Source: Sphingomonas paucimobilis NBRC 13935
GTDB lineage: Bacteria > Pseudomonadota > Alphaproteobacteria > Sphingomonadales > Sphingomonadaceae
Assembly (NCBI RefSeq): GCF_000739895.2
Contig: NZ_BBJS01000055.1
Location: 1-64,000 of the forward strand
Reading direction: 5' to 3'
Length of the DNA: 64,000 nucleotides
In this document: one piece after another, positions 48,808-57,341 of the stretch
Layout: each line of letters begins with the position of its first letter
Position numbering within the stretch: the first letter of the stretch is position 1
The notes under the pieces: generated by a model
What the model was told of the DNA's origin: nothing
Database searches by the model: none
What the model saw: the letters and a program-made list of their open reading frames with translations, nothing else
Made by a program: the position numbers and the translations under genes

Positions 48808-50319
48808 ATGGGGCGCAATCGGACTTCCGCCGGGATCGGCCGTCATTGGCGCACACTGACCGCCATCGCGGGGCTGACCCTGGGCGGCGCGGCGGTGGCG
48901 CAGGCTCCGGTCGCCCAGCCCTCTGCTCCCGTCGAGCGGCCGGTACCGGTGACCCTGCGACCGGCGATCGATCGCCCCGCGACCGTCTTCGAAGGATGGG
49001 GCACCGCGCTCGCCTGGTTCGCGCATGTCACCGGCGGCTGGCCCGAGGCGGAGCGGACGCGGCTGGCGGATCTCTTCTATGGCGCCGACGGCCTGGGCTG
49101 GACGATCGCCCGCTACAATATCGGCGGGGGCAATGCCGCCGACACGCCGCCTTATATGAAGGTCGGGCGCGCCGTGCCCGGTTTCTGGCGGCAGCCGGCG
49201 GGGGTGAGCGGCAAGGACTGGTGGCGCGCCGACAATCCCCGGCATTGGGACTGGAGCCAGGACGCCAACCAGCGCTGGTGGCTGGATGCGATCACCAAGC
49301 GGGTGAAGCAGCCGATCTTCGAGGCCTTCTCCAACTCGCCCCCCTGGTTCATGACGGTCAGCGGTCGGGTATCGGGGGCGGAAAAGGGCACCGACGACAA
49401 TCTGCGCCCCGGCCAGGAAAAGGCCTTTGCCGATTATCTGGTCCGGGTCACCGACGAGTTGCAGCGGCGGCATCGCATCACCTTCCGCACCCTGTCGCCG
49501 GTCAACGAGCCCAACACCGATTACTGGTTCGCCGCCAACACGCAGGAGGGCGCGCATTGGTCCCCCGCCCGCCAGGCGCAGATGATCGACGCCACCGCCG
49601 CCGCGCTCAAGGCCGCGCGGCTCGCGACGGTGATCGCCGCACCGGATGAAACCGCCTCCCACCTGTTCGTCGAGGACTGGGCCGCCTATCCGCCGGCCAC
49701 GCGCGGGGCAATCGGGCAGTTGAACGTCCATAGCTATGGCACCGTCCACCAGACGGCGGTGCGCGACATCGCTCGCGCCTCGGGCATCCGGCTGTGGATG
49801 AGCGAGAATGATACGCCGCTGTCCAAGGATCCGGAGGATTTCACCGGCATGGCGACGCCGCTGGCCTTTGCCGAGCATGTGGTCGGTGATCTCAAGCGGC
49901 TGGAGCCCGCCGCCTGGGTCTTCTGGCAGGCGGTCGAGGATCTGAGCGCACGCGGCGGCCAGAAGGGTTCCAACTGGGGCATCGTCAAGGCCGATCTGCA
50001 AGGCGCGGTGGACAAGCCCCATGCGATCCATGTCACCGGCAAATATTGGGCGATAGCGCAGTTCAGCCGGTACATCCGCCCGGGCGATCGGCTGGTGCCT
50101 GTGGATGACATGGACACGGTAGGGGCATTGTCGCCCGATGGACGGCGGCTGGTGCTCGTGCACGTCAATCCGGGCCTGTCACCGCGACCGCTGAGCGTCG
50201 CGGTGCCGGGGCCTTGGCGACGGCAGATGATCGTGACCGATGCCATGCACAAGGCGGCGGTGATGGCGGGCGAGGTCGCACCGCCGCAGTCGATCGTGAC
50301 GTTGATTCTGACGCGGTGA
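48808..50319 (+). CDS. Glycoside hydrolase family 30 (endo-beta-1,6-galactanase-like)
   Basis: 503 aa from ATG 48808, behind GGGAGAAGG. Signal peptide (TLTAIAGLTLGGAAVAQA). TIM barrel with acid/base Glu in LSPVNEPNTDYWF and nucleophile Glu in LWMSENDTPL; FEGWGTALAWFAHVTGGWP matches the beta-1,6-galactanase subgroup. It would cut beta-1,6-galactan side chains of arabinogalactan, complementing the three divergent glycosidases. Confidence 0.88.
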   Translation: MGRNRTSAGIGRHWRTLTAIAGLTLGGAAVAQAPVAQPSAPVERPVPVTLRPAIDRPATVFEGWGTALAWFAHVTGGWPEAERTRLADLFYGADGLGWTIARYNIGGGNAADTPPYMKVGRAVPGFWRQPAGVSGKDWWRADNPRHWDWSQDANQRWWLDAITKRVKQPIFEAFSNSPPWFMTVSGRVSGAEKGTDDNLRPGQEKAFADYLVRVTDELQRRHRITFRTLSPVNEPNTDYWFAANTQEGAHWSPARQAQMIDATAAALKAARLATVIAAPDETASHLFVEDWAAYPPATRGAIGQLNVHSYGTVHQTAVRDIARASGIRLWMSENDTPLSKDPEDFTGMATPLAFAEHVVGDLKRLEPAAWVFWQAVEDLSARGGQKGSNWGIVKADLQGAVDKPHAIHVTGKYWAIAQFSRYIRPGDRLVPVDDMDTVGALSPDGRRLVLVHVNPGLSPRPLSVAVPGPWRRQMIVTDAMHKAAVMAGEVAPPQSIVTLILTR

Positions 50320-50326
50320 GGGTCGT

Positions 50327-50413
50327 GGCCTTCGACTTCGCTCAGGCTGAACGGCGTTTGGGGGAACTCGGGCTTATACCAACCTCCGTTCAGCCTGAGC
50401 GCAGTCGAAGGCC
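50327..50413. repeat. Inverted repeat (family R2), copy 2
   Basis: 28-bp arms (50327-50354 and 50386-50413) with one mismatch; core CTTCGACTTCGCTCAGGCTG. It abuts the tRNA-like fragment. Confidence 0.85.
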
Positions 50414-50424
50414 AAGGGAAACCT

Positions 50425-50471
50425 TATTCAAACCGCTAAATTGCCGGTTCGAGTCCTGCCGGGCCCACCAT
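50425..50471 (+). tRNA. Possible tRNA 3' fragment (T-arm, acceptor, CCA)
   Basis: GCCGG-TTCGAGT-CCTGC reads as a T arm with one mismatch, followed by CGGGCCC-A-CCA as the 3' acceptor strand. The expected 5' strand (GGGCCCG) and D arm are absent; repeat R2 sits where they should be. It is a remnant, not a functional tRNA, and may mark an old integration at a tRNA gene. The amino acid cannot be assigned. Confidence 0.4.
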
Positions 50472-50473
50472 CT

Positions 50474-50962
50474 TCACATCCCCGCATCCGGATCGGTCAG
50501 CCCGATCATCCGCCGCCCCGCCCGCCGCGCAAAGTTCAGCGTCGCCTTTTTCCGCACATGCGCCGGGAGCGGCACGCTATGCGCCTCGCGCACGATCGCG
50601 GCGTCGTAGCGATCGGCGACGATGATCCCGGTCCGCTCAGGGAGAAAAGCCGCGCTTTCCAGCGGCGACCAGTCGAACCCCGCCGGCACCGCCCAGTAGA
50701 AGCGGTCGCAATGCGCCAGATAATCGGGCCATTTGCCGTCGCCGAGCATATCGGCGCGCGACACCTTGATCTCCACCACCACGATATTCCCCCGCGCATC
50801 CAGCGCCATCAGGTCGGCGCGGCGGCCGCCTTCCAACGGGACTTCGGGAATGGTGATCAGATCGTGGCGGAGCAGCATCCGCGTGACGCCGCGCGCGACA
50901 TCGGCGGCGCAAAGCGGAGAGCTGGGGTCCTCGACACACGAAGCGGGCGGCATGTCCAACAT
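50474..50962 (-). CDS. mmcB: MmcB family DNA repair protein
   Basis: 162 aa. A restriction-endonuclease-like fold with RADLMALDARGNIVVVEIKV holding the PD-(D/E)xK-type D...ExK residues, and DYLAHCDRFYWAVPAGFDW. In Caulobacter MmcB is SOS-controlled and works in lesion repair with ImuB. The annotated ATG lies inside a strong hairpin (50941-50973); a second ATG three codons later is possible. Confidence 0.9.
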   Translation of the reverse strand: MLDMPPASCVEDPSSPLCAADVARGVTRMLLRHDLITIPEVPLEGGRRADLMALDARGNIVVVEIKVSRADMLGDGKWPDYLAHCDRFYWAVPAGFDWSPLESAAFLPERTGIIVADRYDAAIVREAHSVPLPAHVRKKATLNFARRAGRRMIGLTDPDAGM

Positions 50963-50973
50963 GCCACCCGCTT
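50941..50973 (-). promoter_or_regulatory. Hairpin covering the mmcB start codon
   Basis: AAGCGGG (50941-50947) pairs with CCCGCTT (50967-50973), and GGCATGT (50949-50955) with ACATGCC (50959-50965), one mismatch, 3-nt loop. The start codon (50962-50960) lies in the stem, so the mRNA would hide its own initiation site. Confidence 0.55.
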
Positions 50974-51000
50974 AGAACATTTGACGAACAAACGCAAAGC

Positions 51001-51015
51001 CCCGCCAATAGCGGG
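51001..51015 (-). terminator. Possible terminator of the cell-wall hydrolase gene
   Basis: On the minus strand, CCCGC-TATTG-GCGGG followed by GCTTTGCGTTTG. The stem is short (5 bp) and the T run interrupted, so this is a weak candidate just after the stop at 51026. Confidence 0.4.
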
Positions 51016-51025
51016 ACCGATGCCA

Positions 51026-51694
51026 TCAGCGATAGAAGATGTGATTGCCGATCGCAGCGACCTTCTGCACGCGCACGCCCGGGCGATTGCCGGGCGTGTT
51101 GAAGAACAGCGCCTTGCCGGCCGGACCGTCCCACGCTTCAGCCAAGGCGACCTTCGCCACCGCGACGGCGGTACGATAGGCGCTGCGCGACGGGCTGACC
51201 GAGGGAATCTGGCCGTGGCGAACGAAACTGAACTGGCCACGCTGCTTGATGACGTCGCACACGCCGGTCGGGAAACGGCCCGATTTGGTGCGGTTCAGGA
51301 TCACCTGGGCGACGGCCAGCTGGCCGGTGAGCGGTTCGCCCTGGGATTCGAAATAGATCGCACCGGCCAGACAGCGAAGCTCTTCGCTCGACGCGATGTC
51401 GTCCTGGGCGGCCACGGCATCGGCCAGCGATTCATACTCGCCGTCCTCATCCGATTCAAAAGCCTGAGGCGTTTCGGAAACCTGGGAAAAATTGGGAAGC
51501 GCGGACATGGTGGCCCGGGCGCTCTGGGGAACCATCGCCAGATCGGCGGCGTTGATTCCGGAAACAGCCATCATGGTGGCTGGGACAGCACCGCTGGCGG
51601 TATTGGTCGCCAAGCTCGGGGTGCTGGTGGCGAGAAGACCCGCCAAAGAAAGAGCCATGGCCGCAGACGCCGCGACTCGCTTGAAAACCGTCAT
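51026..51694 (-). CDS. SleB-type cell wall hydrolase
   Basis: 222 aa from ATG 51694; longer starts up to 51805 exist, and none has a strong ribosome site. Signal peptide (VAASAAMALSLAGLLATST) and a C-terminal Hydrolase_2 domain: LRCLAGAIYFESQGEPLTGQ with the catalytic Glu, LAVAQVILNRTKSGRFP and GQFSFV. A lytic transglycosylase/amidase-like peptidoglycan enzyme; in non-sporeformers it serves wall remodelling. Confidence 0.88.
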   Translation of the reverse strand: MTVFKRVAASAAMALSLAGLLATSTPSLATNTASGAVPATMMAVSGINAADLAMVPQSARATMSALPNFSQVSETPQAFESDEDGEYESLADAVAAQDDIASSEELRCLAGAIYFESQGEPLTGQLAVAQVILNRTKSGRFPTGVCDVIKQRGQFSFVRHGQIPSVSPSRSAYRTAVAVAKVALAEAWDGPAGKALFFNTPGNRPGVRVQKVAAIGNHIFYR

Positions 51695-51850
51695 CCATAC
51701 AAACAGACATGCGGTTGGATCACGGACCCGAGCATTGCCGGAAAGGCGCTCGTCCGGGCTTCCCCCCGACTGCGTAACCGATCGGATCGCACCCGATAAG
51801 CACAACGCGAATTTAAGACGGGGCGCTCGTGGCCGATCCGGCCGCGTTCG

Positions 51851-52177
51851 TCAATGTTGCAGGATCGTTTCAGCGGCGAAGCGTTCTGCCGCAGCGCCAT
51901 CCAGTTCGATCACCCATAGATCGGGATCGCGTGCGCGGCGCCGCTGCCAATAGCCTAAAATATCGTTTGCAGGGGTCGAATCGATCAGCACGGTTCGGCC
52001 GTCCAGACCGAGACCCCGCTCCAGCACACGCTCGCGCCGATCGGCATCGATCACGATCACCAGGATGCCGCCACCCTGCGGATCGCCCTTAGCCAGCACC
52101 ATGCCCATGCCGCCGCTATCGTTCATCCGGCGCAACAACGCGGTGACCAGCATGCCGCTGGGAAGACGGCCGTCCAT
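51851..52177 (-). CDS. DUF1491 family protein
   Basis: 108 aa from ATG 52177, four bases after the thioesterase stop. The sequence LPSGMLVTALLRRMNDSGGM, ILVIVIDADRRERVLERG and DPDLWVIELDGAAAERF is the DUF1491 pattern, restricted to alphaproteobacteria. Function unknown. Confidence 0.85.
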   Translation of the reverse strand: MDGRLPSGMLVTALLRRMNDSGGMGMVLAKGDPQGGGILVIVIDADRRERVLERGLGLDGRTVLIDSTPANDILGYWQRRRARDPDLWVIELDGAAAERFAAETILQH

Positions 52178-52181
52178 GGCG

Positions 52182-52637
52182 TCAGGCGGTCCGATAACCG
52201 GGCAGCCCGGCCAGCGCGATCTGCGAGCGCATGAAGGTGCCGGTGCCGCGCGCGACTTCCTCGCCGCTCGCATCGATCAACCGCGCATCGGCGACGAACA
52301 CCCGCCGCCGCCCGCTGACCCAGCGCCCCTCCGCCACCACCGCGCCCGCCTTCATCGGGCGGGTGAGCAGCAGGTTGAACTGGGTGGTCAGGAGGAAGCG
52401 ATCGGTGACCAGGCTGTTGCAGGCATAGAAGGCTGCATCGTCGAGCATCTTGAAATAGCTCGTACCGTGCGCGGCACTGGCGGCATGATAATGGCGTTCG
52501 TCGACTTGGAAACGGATGCGTGCGACGCCCGTCTCGGGAATTTCCAGCGTCGAGTCGAACAGCCGGTTGATCGGCGCCTCGGCATACAGCGCCTCGAGGG
52601 CCCGGAAATGCGCCGCCTCGCCTTCAGGCCGCGTCAC
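52182..52637 (-). CDS. PaaI-family hotdog thioesterase
   Basis: 151 aa. Hotdog fold with YHAASAAHGTSYFKMLDDAA (HG..y...DxA) and RWVSGRRRVFVADARLIDA. Hydrolyses acyl-CoA or phenylacetyl-CoA-like thioesters; the substrate is unknown. The start overlaps ptsN by 14 nt. Confidence 0.88.
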   Translation of the reverse strand: MTRPEGEAAHFRALEALYAEAPINRLFDSTLEIPETGVARIRFQVDERHYHAASAAHGTSYFKMLDDAAFYACNSLVTDRFLLTTQFNLLLTRPMKAGAVVAEGRWVSGRRRVFVADARLIDASGEEVARGTGTFMRSQIALAGLPGYRTA

Positions 52638-53091
52638 GCGCCTCGTCCTGGGTCAGCAAGGCCCAGATCGCGTCGGGCGAACCGGCGCCGCGCAGCTTGG
52701 TGACAAAGCCCTTGTCGCGCAGCCGCCGCGATACCCGCGCCAGTGCCTTCAAATGCGCCGAGCCGGCATCGGCGGGCGAGAACATCGCAAAGACCAGATC
52801 GACCGGCATGTCGTCGACCGCCTGGAAATCGACCGGTTGGGCCAGACGCACGAAGACACCGACGATCTGCTTCAACCCCGGCACCTTGCCGTGCGGGATG
52901 GCGATGCCGCCGCCGAAACCGGTCGAACCCAGCTTCTCGCGCTCGATCAGGACATCGGCCAGGGTCTTGGCGTCCTGCTCCGCCACGCGAGCCGCCGCCG
53001 AAGCGATGGTCTGGAACAGCAATTTCTTGTTGGCCGCCGAAACGCCGGCCAGCACCGTATCGTGGCGCAACAGGTCGCTGAAATCATTCAT
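52624..53091 (-). CDS. ptsN: Nitrogen-related PTS enzyme IIA (PtsN)
   Basis: 155 aa from ATG 53091 (MNDFSDLLRHDTVLAGVSA). The phosphorylated His lies in GFGGGIAIPHGKVPG. PtsN is the output of the PTS-Ntr phosphorelay and adjusts nitrogen, potassium and stringent responses. It follows hpf, the standard arrangement downstream of rpoN in proteobacteria, although rpoN is not here. Confidence 0.93.
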   Translation of the reverse strand: MNDFSDLLRHDTVLAGVSAANKKLLFQTIASAAARVAEQDAKTLADVLIEREKLGSTGFGGGIAIPHGKVPGLKQIVGVFVRLAQPVDFQAVDDMPVDLVFAMFSPADAGSAHLKALARVSRRLRDKGFVTKLRGAGSPDAIWALLTQDEARDAA

Positions 53092-53158
53092 GCTCGTTAT
53101 CCGATGCGCCCCCGCGCAAGCCGCGCCAATAGCGGCCTGCGCGGAAGAACGATAGGGC

Positions 53159-53749
53159 TTATACTTCCGAAGCGCCCCGTTGTGGTTCAACCCACCCGAT
53201 GGTTCCGTCGCCCCGGCGATAGACCATGTTGTACGAGCCGGTGCCCGAATTCTTGAACAATAGCGCTGCGGTATTGCGCAGATCGAGCATCATCACCGCA
53301 TCCGACACGCTGGCATCGGGAATATCGACGCGGGTTTCGGCAATGATCAGCGGTGCATCGCCCGCCTCGTCTTCATCAATCTGCTCGGCGAACAGGGTAT
53401 AGCCCGCATCATAGGCGCCCGCCTCGGCCAGTTCGATCGCCTGGCCCGCATTGCGGTCCTTAAGGCGGCGGGAATAACGGCGGAGCTGCTTTTCGATCTT
53501 GGTGGCAGCACCGTCGAAGGAAAGATGCGCATCCTGCGCATCATGGCGGCCCTTCAGGACGAGGCCCCGGGTCACGTGCATCACGATATCGCATTTGAAA
53601 CCGATATCGTGCGGACCCTTGCCGAAGGTCACCTCGGACGAGATGGCGCGGGCGAAATATTTCTCGGCGATACCCTGAAGCCGGTCCGTCACATGGGTCC
53701 GCAGTGCGTCGCCCGTTTCGACCTGATGACCAGAAATCCGGATATCCAT
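53159..53749 (-). CDS. hpf: Ribosome hibernation promoting factor, long form
   Basis: 196 aa from ATG 53749, behind GGAGAAA (a GTG one codon before is also possible). N-terminal S30AE/YfiA domain (MDIRISGHQVETGDALRTHV) and the C-terminal dimerisation domain of the long form (NTAALLFKNSGTGSYNMVYR, DGTIGWVEP). It pairs 70S ribosomes into inactive dimers in stationary phase. Confidence 0.95.
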   Translation of the reverse strand: MDIRISGHQVETGDALRTHVTDRLQGIAEKYFARAISSEVTFGKGPHDIGFKCDIVMHVTRGLVLKGRHDAQDAHLSFDGAATKIEKQLRRYSRRLKDRNAGQAIELAEAGAYDAGYTLFAEQIDEDEAGDAPLIIAETRVDIPDASVSDAVMMLDLRNTAALLFKNSGTGSYNMVYRRGDGTIGWVEPQRGASEV

Positions 53750-53803
53750 CACTTTCTCCTCAACTACTCGACTGGGACGGTCCTTTTGGCCTGTCCCGTG
53801 GCG

Positions 53804-54502
53804 TCAACCGGACGCCTCGGCCCCCCAAATCGGATCGGCGATCCCCTTTAGAAACGCGGCATGCGCGGCAAGTTCCGCATCGCTGGGGCGGAAAACCCGT
53901 GGCGGGCGCACGATTGCAGGCGCGCGCGTGACGGTGATCGTCTGCGTCCCCTGCCCTGCATCATCGGCGAGCAGACCCAGGCCGATCTGCCGCCCGCCCA
54001 TCAGCTCGACATAGACCTGGGCCAGGAGCTGCGCGTCGAGAAGCGCGCCGTGGAGCACGCGGTGCGAGCGATCGATGCCATAGCGCGAGCAGAGCGCATC
54101 GAGCGTGTGCTTGGCACCCGGATGCTTGCTGCGCGCGATCGCCAGCGTGTCGACCATCCGCGTCTTTTCGCAGACATGCGGAAAGCCCAGCGCGCCCAGC
54201 TCGCCATTGATGAAGCCGAAGTCGAAGGTCGCATTATGCGCGATCAGCGGCGCGTCGCCGATGAAATCCAGAAACTCGGCCACGCCCTCGGCAAAGACCG
54301 GCTTGTCCTTCAGAAACGCGTCGGACAGCCCGTGCACGGCCTGGGCCTCGGCGGGCATCGACCGTTCGGGGTTGAAATAGGCGTGATAGGTGCGCCCGGT
54401 CTCGACCCGGTTGACCAGTTCGACACAGCCGATTTCGACCAGCCGGTCGCCTTCCGAAAATTTGAACCCTGTCGTTTCGGTGTCGAAAACGATCTCTCTC
54501 AT
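53804..54502 (-). CDS. dnaQ: DNA polymerase III epsilon subunit (proofreading exonuclease)
   Basis: 232 aa. DEDDh exonuclease: Asp and Glu in VFDTETTGF, Asp in IAHNATFDFGF and HxxxxD in GAKHTLDALCSRY/LHGALLDAQL. A C-terminal tail binds the alpha subunit. Part of the leftward row ppsR-maf-aroE-coaE-dnaQ next to the presumed origin. Confidence 0.95.
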   Translation of the reverse strand: MREIVFDTETTGFKFSEGDRLVEIGCVELVNRVETGRTYHAYFNPERSMPAEAQAVHGLSDAFLKDKPVFAEGVAEFLDFIGDAPLIAHNATFDFGFINGELGALGFPHVCEKTRMVDTLAIARSKHPGAKHTLDALCSRYGIDRSHRVLHGALLDAQLLAQVYVELMGGRQIGLGLLADDAGQGTQTITVTRAPAIVRPPRVFRPSDAELAAHAAFLKGIADPIWGAEASG

Positions 54503-54509
54503 AAGAGGA

Positions 54510-55103
54510 CTATCGGCCTTCGCTGCCCCGCATGCAAGCGATCAGCCGCTGAACCGCCGCCTTTGTTTCGTCCAAGGGAATATCGGTCGCGATGACATGA
54601 TCGGCGCAGGCGCGCTTTTCGGCATCGGGCAGCTGACGCCTTAGAATCGCGGCAAATTTCTCCCGCGTCATGCCCGGCCTTGCCAACACCCGCGCCTCCT
54701 GCACGGCGGGTTCTGCTGATACCACCAACACTTTATCCACAGCCTTATACCCGCCCGTCTCGAACAATAAGGGCACGTCGACAACGACCAGGGGAGAGTC
54801 GGCATGCGAGTCGAGGAAGGCGGCGCGTTCCGCCTGGACGGCCGGATGAATGATTCTCTCCAGCCGCCGCATCGCCGCATCATCGCCCAGCACCGCCTGA
54901 CCCAGCGCGGCGCGATTCACCCCCGCAGGGCCGGTGGTGCCGGGAAAGGCCGATTCGATCGCGGACACCAGCCGCCCGCCCGATCCCTGCAGCTGATGCA
55001 CACAGGCATCGGCATCGAACACCGGCACGCCTTCGTCGCGAAACATCTGCGCGACGGTCGATTTGCCCATGCCGATCGAGCCGGTGAGCCCCAGCACGAT
55101 CAT
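54510..55103 (-). CDS. coaE: Dephospho-CoA kinase
   Basis: 197 aa. P-loop GLTGSIGMGKST near the N-terminus; VFDADACVHQL and VVDVPLLFETG are the CoA-binding and lid motifs. Last step of coenzyme A synthesis. The ATG overlaps the aroE stop (55100-55103). Confidence 0.95.
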   Translation of the reverse strand: MIVLGLTGSIGMGKSTVAQMFRDEGVPVFDADACVHQLQGSGGRLVSAIESAFPGTTGPAGVNRAALGQAVLGDDAAMRRLERIIHPAVQAERAAFLDSHADSPLVVVDVPLLFETGGYKAVDKVLVVSAEPAVQEARVLARPGMTREKFAAILRRQLPDAEKRACADHVIATDIPLDETKAAVQRLIACMRGSEGR

Positions 55104-55927
55104 CCGAGCAGGATGCTCCGTAATTCCTCGTCACGGTCGCGCGGCGGCTCGGCGCCGAAGAACAGTTCGAACGCCACCGCCGCCTGGCCGATCAGCATCT
55201 CCAGCCCGTCGATCGTGTCGAGATCGCGCGCCCGTGCCGCCGCCAGCAACCCGGTTTCCAGCGGGGCATAGACGATGTCATAGACCAGTGCGTCCTCCGG
55301 CAAGGCGGACAGGTCGAGGTCGAGCGGCGGCTGGCCGGTCATGCCCAGGCTGGTCGCGTTGACCACCAGCGCCGAGGGCGGAACCGCCGCCCCGATCGGC
55401 AAGGCCTGGCCCTTCAGCTTGAAGGAGGAGAGCAGGGCTGCGCCCTTGAGCACATTGCGGTTGAACACAGTGACCGGGCCGACGCTCATCCGCGACAGCG
55501 CGAACAGGATGGCGCGCGCCGCACCCCCTGCCCCGATCACCGTCACCGGCTGGCCCGCCAGATCGAGCCCGCTGAGCGGGGCATAGAAGCCCGCCGCATC
55601 GGTGTTGGTACCGACCAGTGCGCCATCCTCGGCGCGGATCACGGTGTTGATCGCGCCGATCGTCGCGCGGACGTCGCCACGATCCTCGACATGCGCCAGC
55701 GCCTCCACCTTGTGCGGCACGGTGATGTTGCAGCCACGCCAGTTCGGGTCCGCCTTACGCTCGGCGAAATAGGCGGCAAGCCCCTCGGGCGTGACGTGGA
55801 CGGCGCGGTAATCGACATCGAGGCCGAGCGCTTTGGCCCAGAAATTGTGGATGAGCGGCGATTTGGAATGGCTGATCGGGTCGCCAATCACCTCGGCATA
55901 AGGGAGGGGTGCATAGGGCTTGGTCAT
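55100..55927 (-). CDS. aroE: Shikimate dehydrogenase
   Basis: 275 aa from ATG 55927; the longer frame to 56212 runs through maf and is not real. Substrate motif YAEVIGDPISHSKSPLIHNF, catalytic Lys in CNITVPHKVEAL, and NADP site VTVIGAGGAARAIL. Reduces 3-dehydroshikimate in aromatic amino acid synthesis. Confidence 0.95.
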   Translation of the reverse strand: MTKPYAPLPYAEVIGDPISHSKSPLIHNFWAKALGLDVDYRAVHVTPEGLAAYFAERKADPNWRGCNITVPHKVEALAHVEDRGDVRATIGAINTVIRAEDGALVGTNTDAAGFYAPLSGLDLAGQPVTVIGAGGAARAILFALSRMSVGPVTVFNRNVLKGAALLSSFKLKGQALPIGAAVPPSALVVNATSLGMTGQPPLDLDLSALPEDALVYDIVYAPLETGLLAAARARDLDTIDGLEMLIGQAAVAFELFFGAEPPRDRDEELRSILLG

Positions 55928-55938
55928 GATAATTCCTG

Positions 55939-56526
55939 TCAGGCGGGCATCCAGCCGCGCTCGCGCAAATAGCCCAATATGGGGAGCAGCGGCATGCCGA
56001 GAATGGTGAAATGGCTCCCCTCGATCCGCGAGAAGAGCTGGACGCCCGGACCCTCGATCCGGAAACAGCCGACGCAGCCCGATAGGGCGGGCCATTCCTT
56101 TGCCAGATAGGAATCGATGAACGCCGGCGAGAGCGGCCGGACATGGAGTTTCGCCCGCTCGACATGCCGCCAGACGGGGCGGCCATGCTCGGCGATGACG
56201 GCGGCGCTCCACAATTCGTGGCTCCCGCCGCTCATCCGGGTCAGATGATCGGCCGCCTGTTCGCGGCTTTCGGGCTTGTCGAGCAGCGTGCCGTCGGCGA
56301 GCGCCACGATCGAATCCGATCCCAGCACCGGTACCGGCCCGGCACCCGCCGACACCTTCACCGCCTTCATCTCGGCCAGCGCGTCGGACAGGTCGCGGGG
56401 CGAGGCGCCCGCCATCGCCGCCTTGACGCCGGCTTCATCGACCCGCGCGGGCAGGGCTTCATAGGCCACGCCGGCGGCGTCGAGCATCGCCCGACGCGAG
56501 GCGCTTTGCGAGGCGAGGATGATCAT
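55939..56526 (-). CDS. maf: Maf-family nucleoside triphosphate pyrophosphatase
   Basis: 195 aa. Begins MIILASQSASRRAMLDAAGV, with PVLGSDSIVALADG as catalytic region and GCFRIEGPGVQLFSRIEGSH. Hydrolyses non-canonical or modified NTPs. The ATG overlaps the ppsR stop (56523-56526). Confidence 0.94.
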   Translation of the reverse strand: MIILASQSASRRAMLDAAGVAYEALPARVDEAGVKAAMAGASPRDLSDALAEMKAVKVSAGAGPVPVLGSDSIVALADGTLLDKPESREQAADHLTRMSGGSHELWSAAVIAEHGRPVWRHVERAKLHVRPLSPAFIDSYLAKEWPALSGCVGCFRIEGPGVQLFSRIEGSHFTILGMPLLPILGYLRERGWMPA

Positions 56527-57341
56527 GGGTCGGACCTTCTTTGATTGACGAGCGAGATGATCGCCGCCGCCGTTTCCTCGATCGAGCGGCGGGTGACGTC
56601 GATCACCGGCCAGTCATTGTCGGCGAACATCCGCCGCGCATAGGTGAGTTCGCGGTTCACCGCCTCCTGCTCGACATAATCGGTGTCGGGCGCCTGGTTG
56701 AGCGAGAGCAGGCGGTTGCGCCGGATCGCGATCAGCCGATCGGCGCTGGTGGTCAGCCCGACGACCAGCGGCTTTTTCAAGCTGAACAGGAACGGGGGCG
56801 GGGGGCTTTCGACGACGATGGGGATGTTGGCGGTCTTGTACCCGCGATTGGCGAGATAGATGGAGGTCGGCGTCTTGGACGAACGGCTGACCCCGGCCAG
56901 CACGATATCGGCCTCTTCCCATTCCTCCCAGGCGATGCCGTCATCATGCGCGATGGTGAACTGGATCGCATCGACCCGCGCGAAATAGGCGGCGTCGAGC
57001 ACGTGTTGGCGACCGGGGCGCATCTTGGCCTGGACGCCGAGCAGCCCCGACAGCGCGGCATTGACCGGGTCGAGCGGCGCCACCGTCGGCAGGCCCAGCG
57101 CATGGCAGCGGCTCTCCAGCACCCGCCGGGTCGTCGGGTTGACCAGCGTGTAGATCACCAGCCCCGGATTCTGCGCGATCTCCTGAAGGATCCGCTCCAA
57201 ATGGCTTTCGGTGCGGACCATCGGCCAGAAATGCCGGACGGTTTCCACATCGTCATATTGGGCCAGCGCCGCCTTGGCGATGTTCTCCAGCGTCTCGCCC
57301 GTGGAATCGGACAAAAGGTGGAGGTGGAGCCGTGTCGTCAT
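56523..57341 (-). CDS. ppsR: Pyruvate, phosphate dikinase / PEP synthetase regulatory protein
   Basis: 272 aa from ATG 57341. DUF299 kinase/pyrophosphorylase: HLLSDSTGETLENIAKAALA at the start and the P-loop-like VLAGVSRSSKTPTSIYLANR. It switches PPDK or PEP synthetase by phosphorylating and phosphorolysing a threonine. As I recall, this gene is the first annotated gene next to the Caulobacter origin, and here too it borders the DnaA-box/GANTC region. Confidence 0.93.
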   Translation of the reverse strand: MTTRLHLHLLSDSTGETLENIAKAALAQYDDVETVRHFWPMVRTESHLERILQEIAQNPGLVIYTLVNPTTRRVLESRCHALGLPTVAPLDPVNAALSGLLGVQAKMRPGRQHVLDAAYFARVDAIQFTIAHDDGIAWEEWEEADIVLAGVSRSSKTPTSIYLANRGYKTANIPIVVESPPPPFLFSLKKPLVVGLTTSADRLIAIRRNRLLSLNQAPDTDYVEQEAVNRELTYARRMFADNDWPVIDVTRRSIEETAAAIISLVNQRRSDP

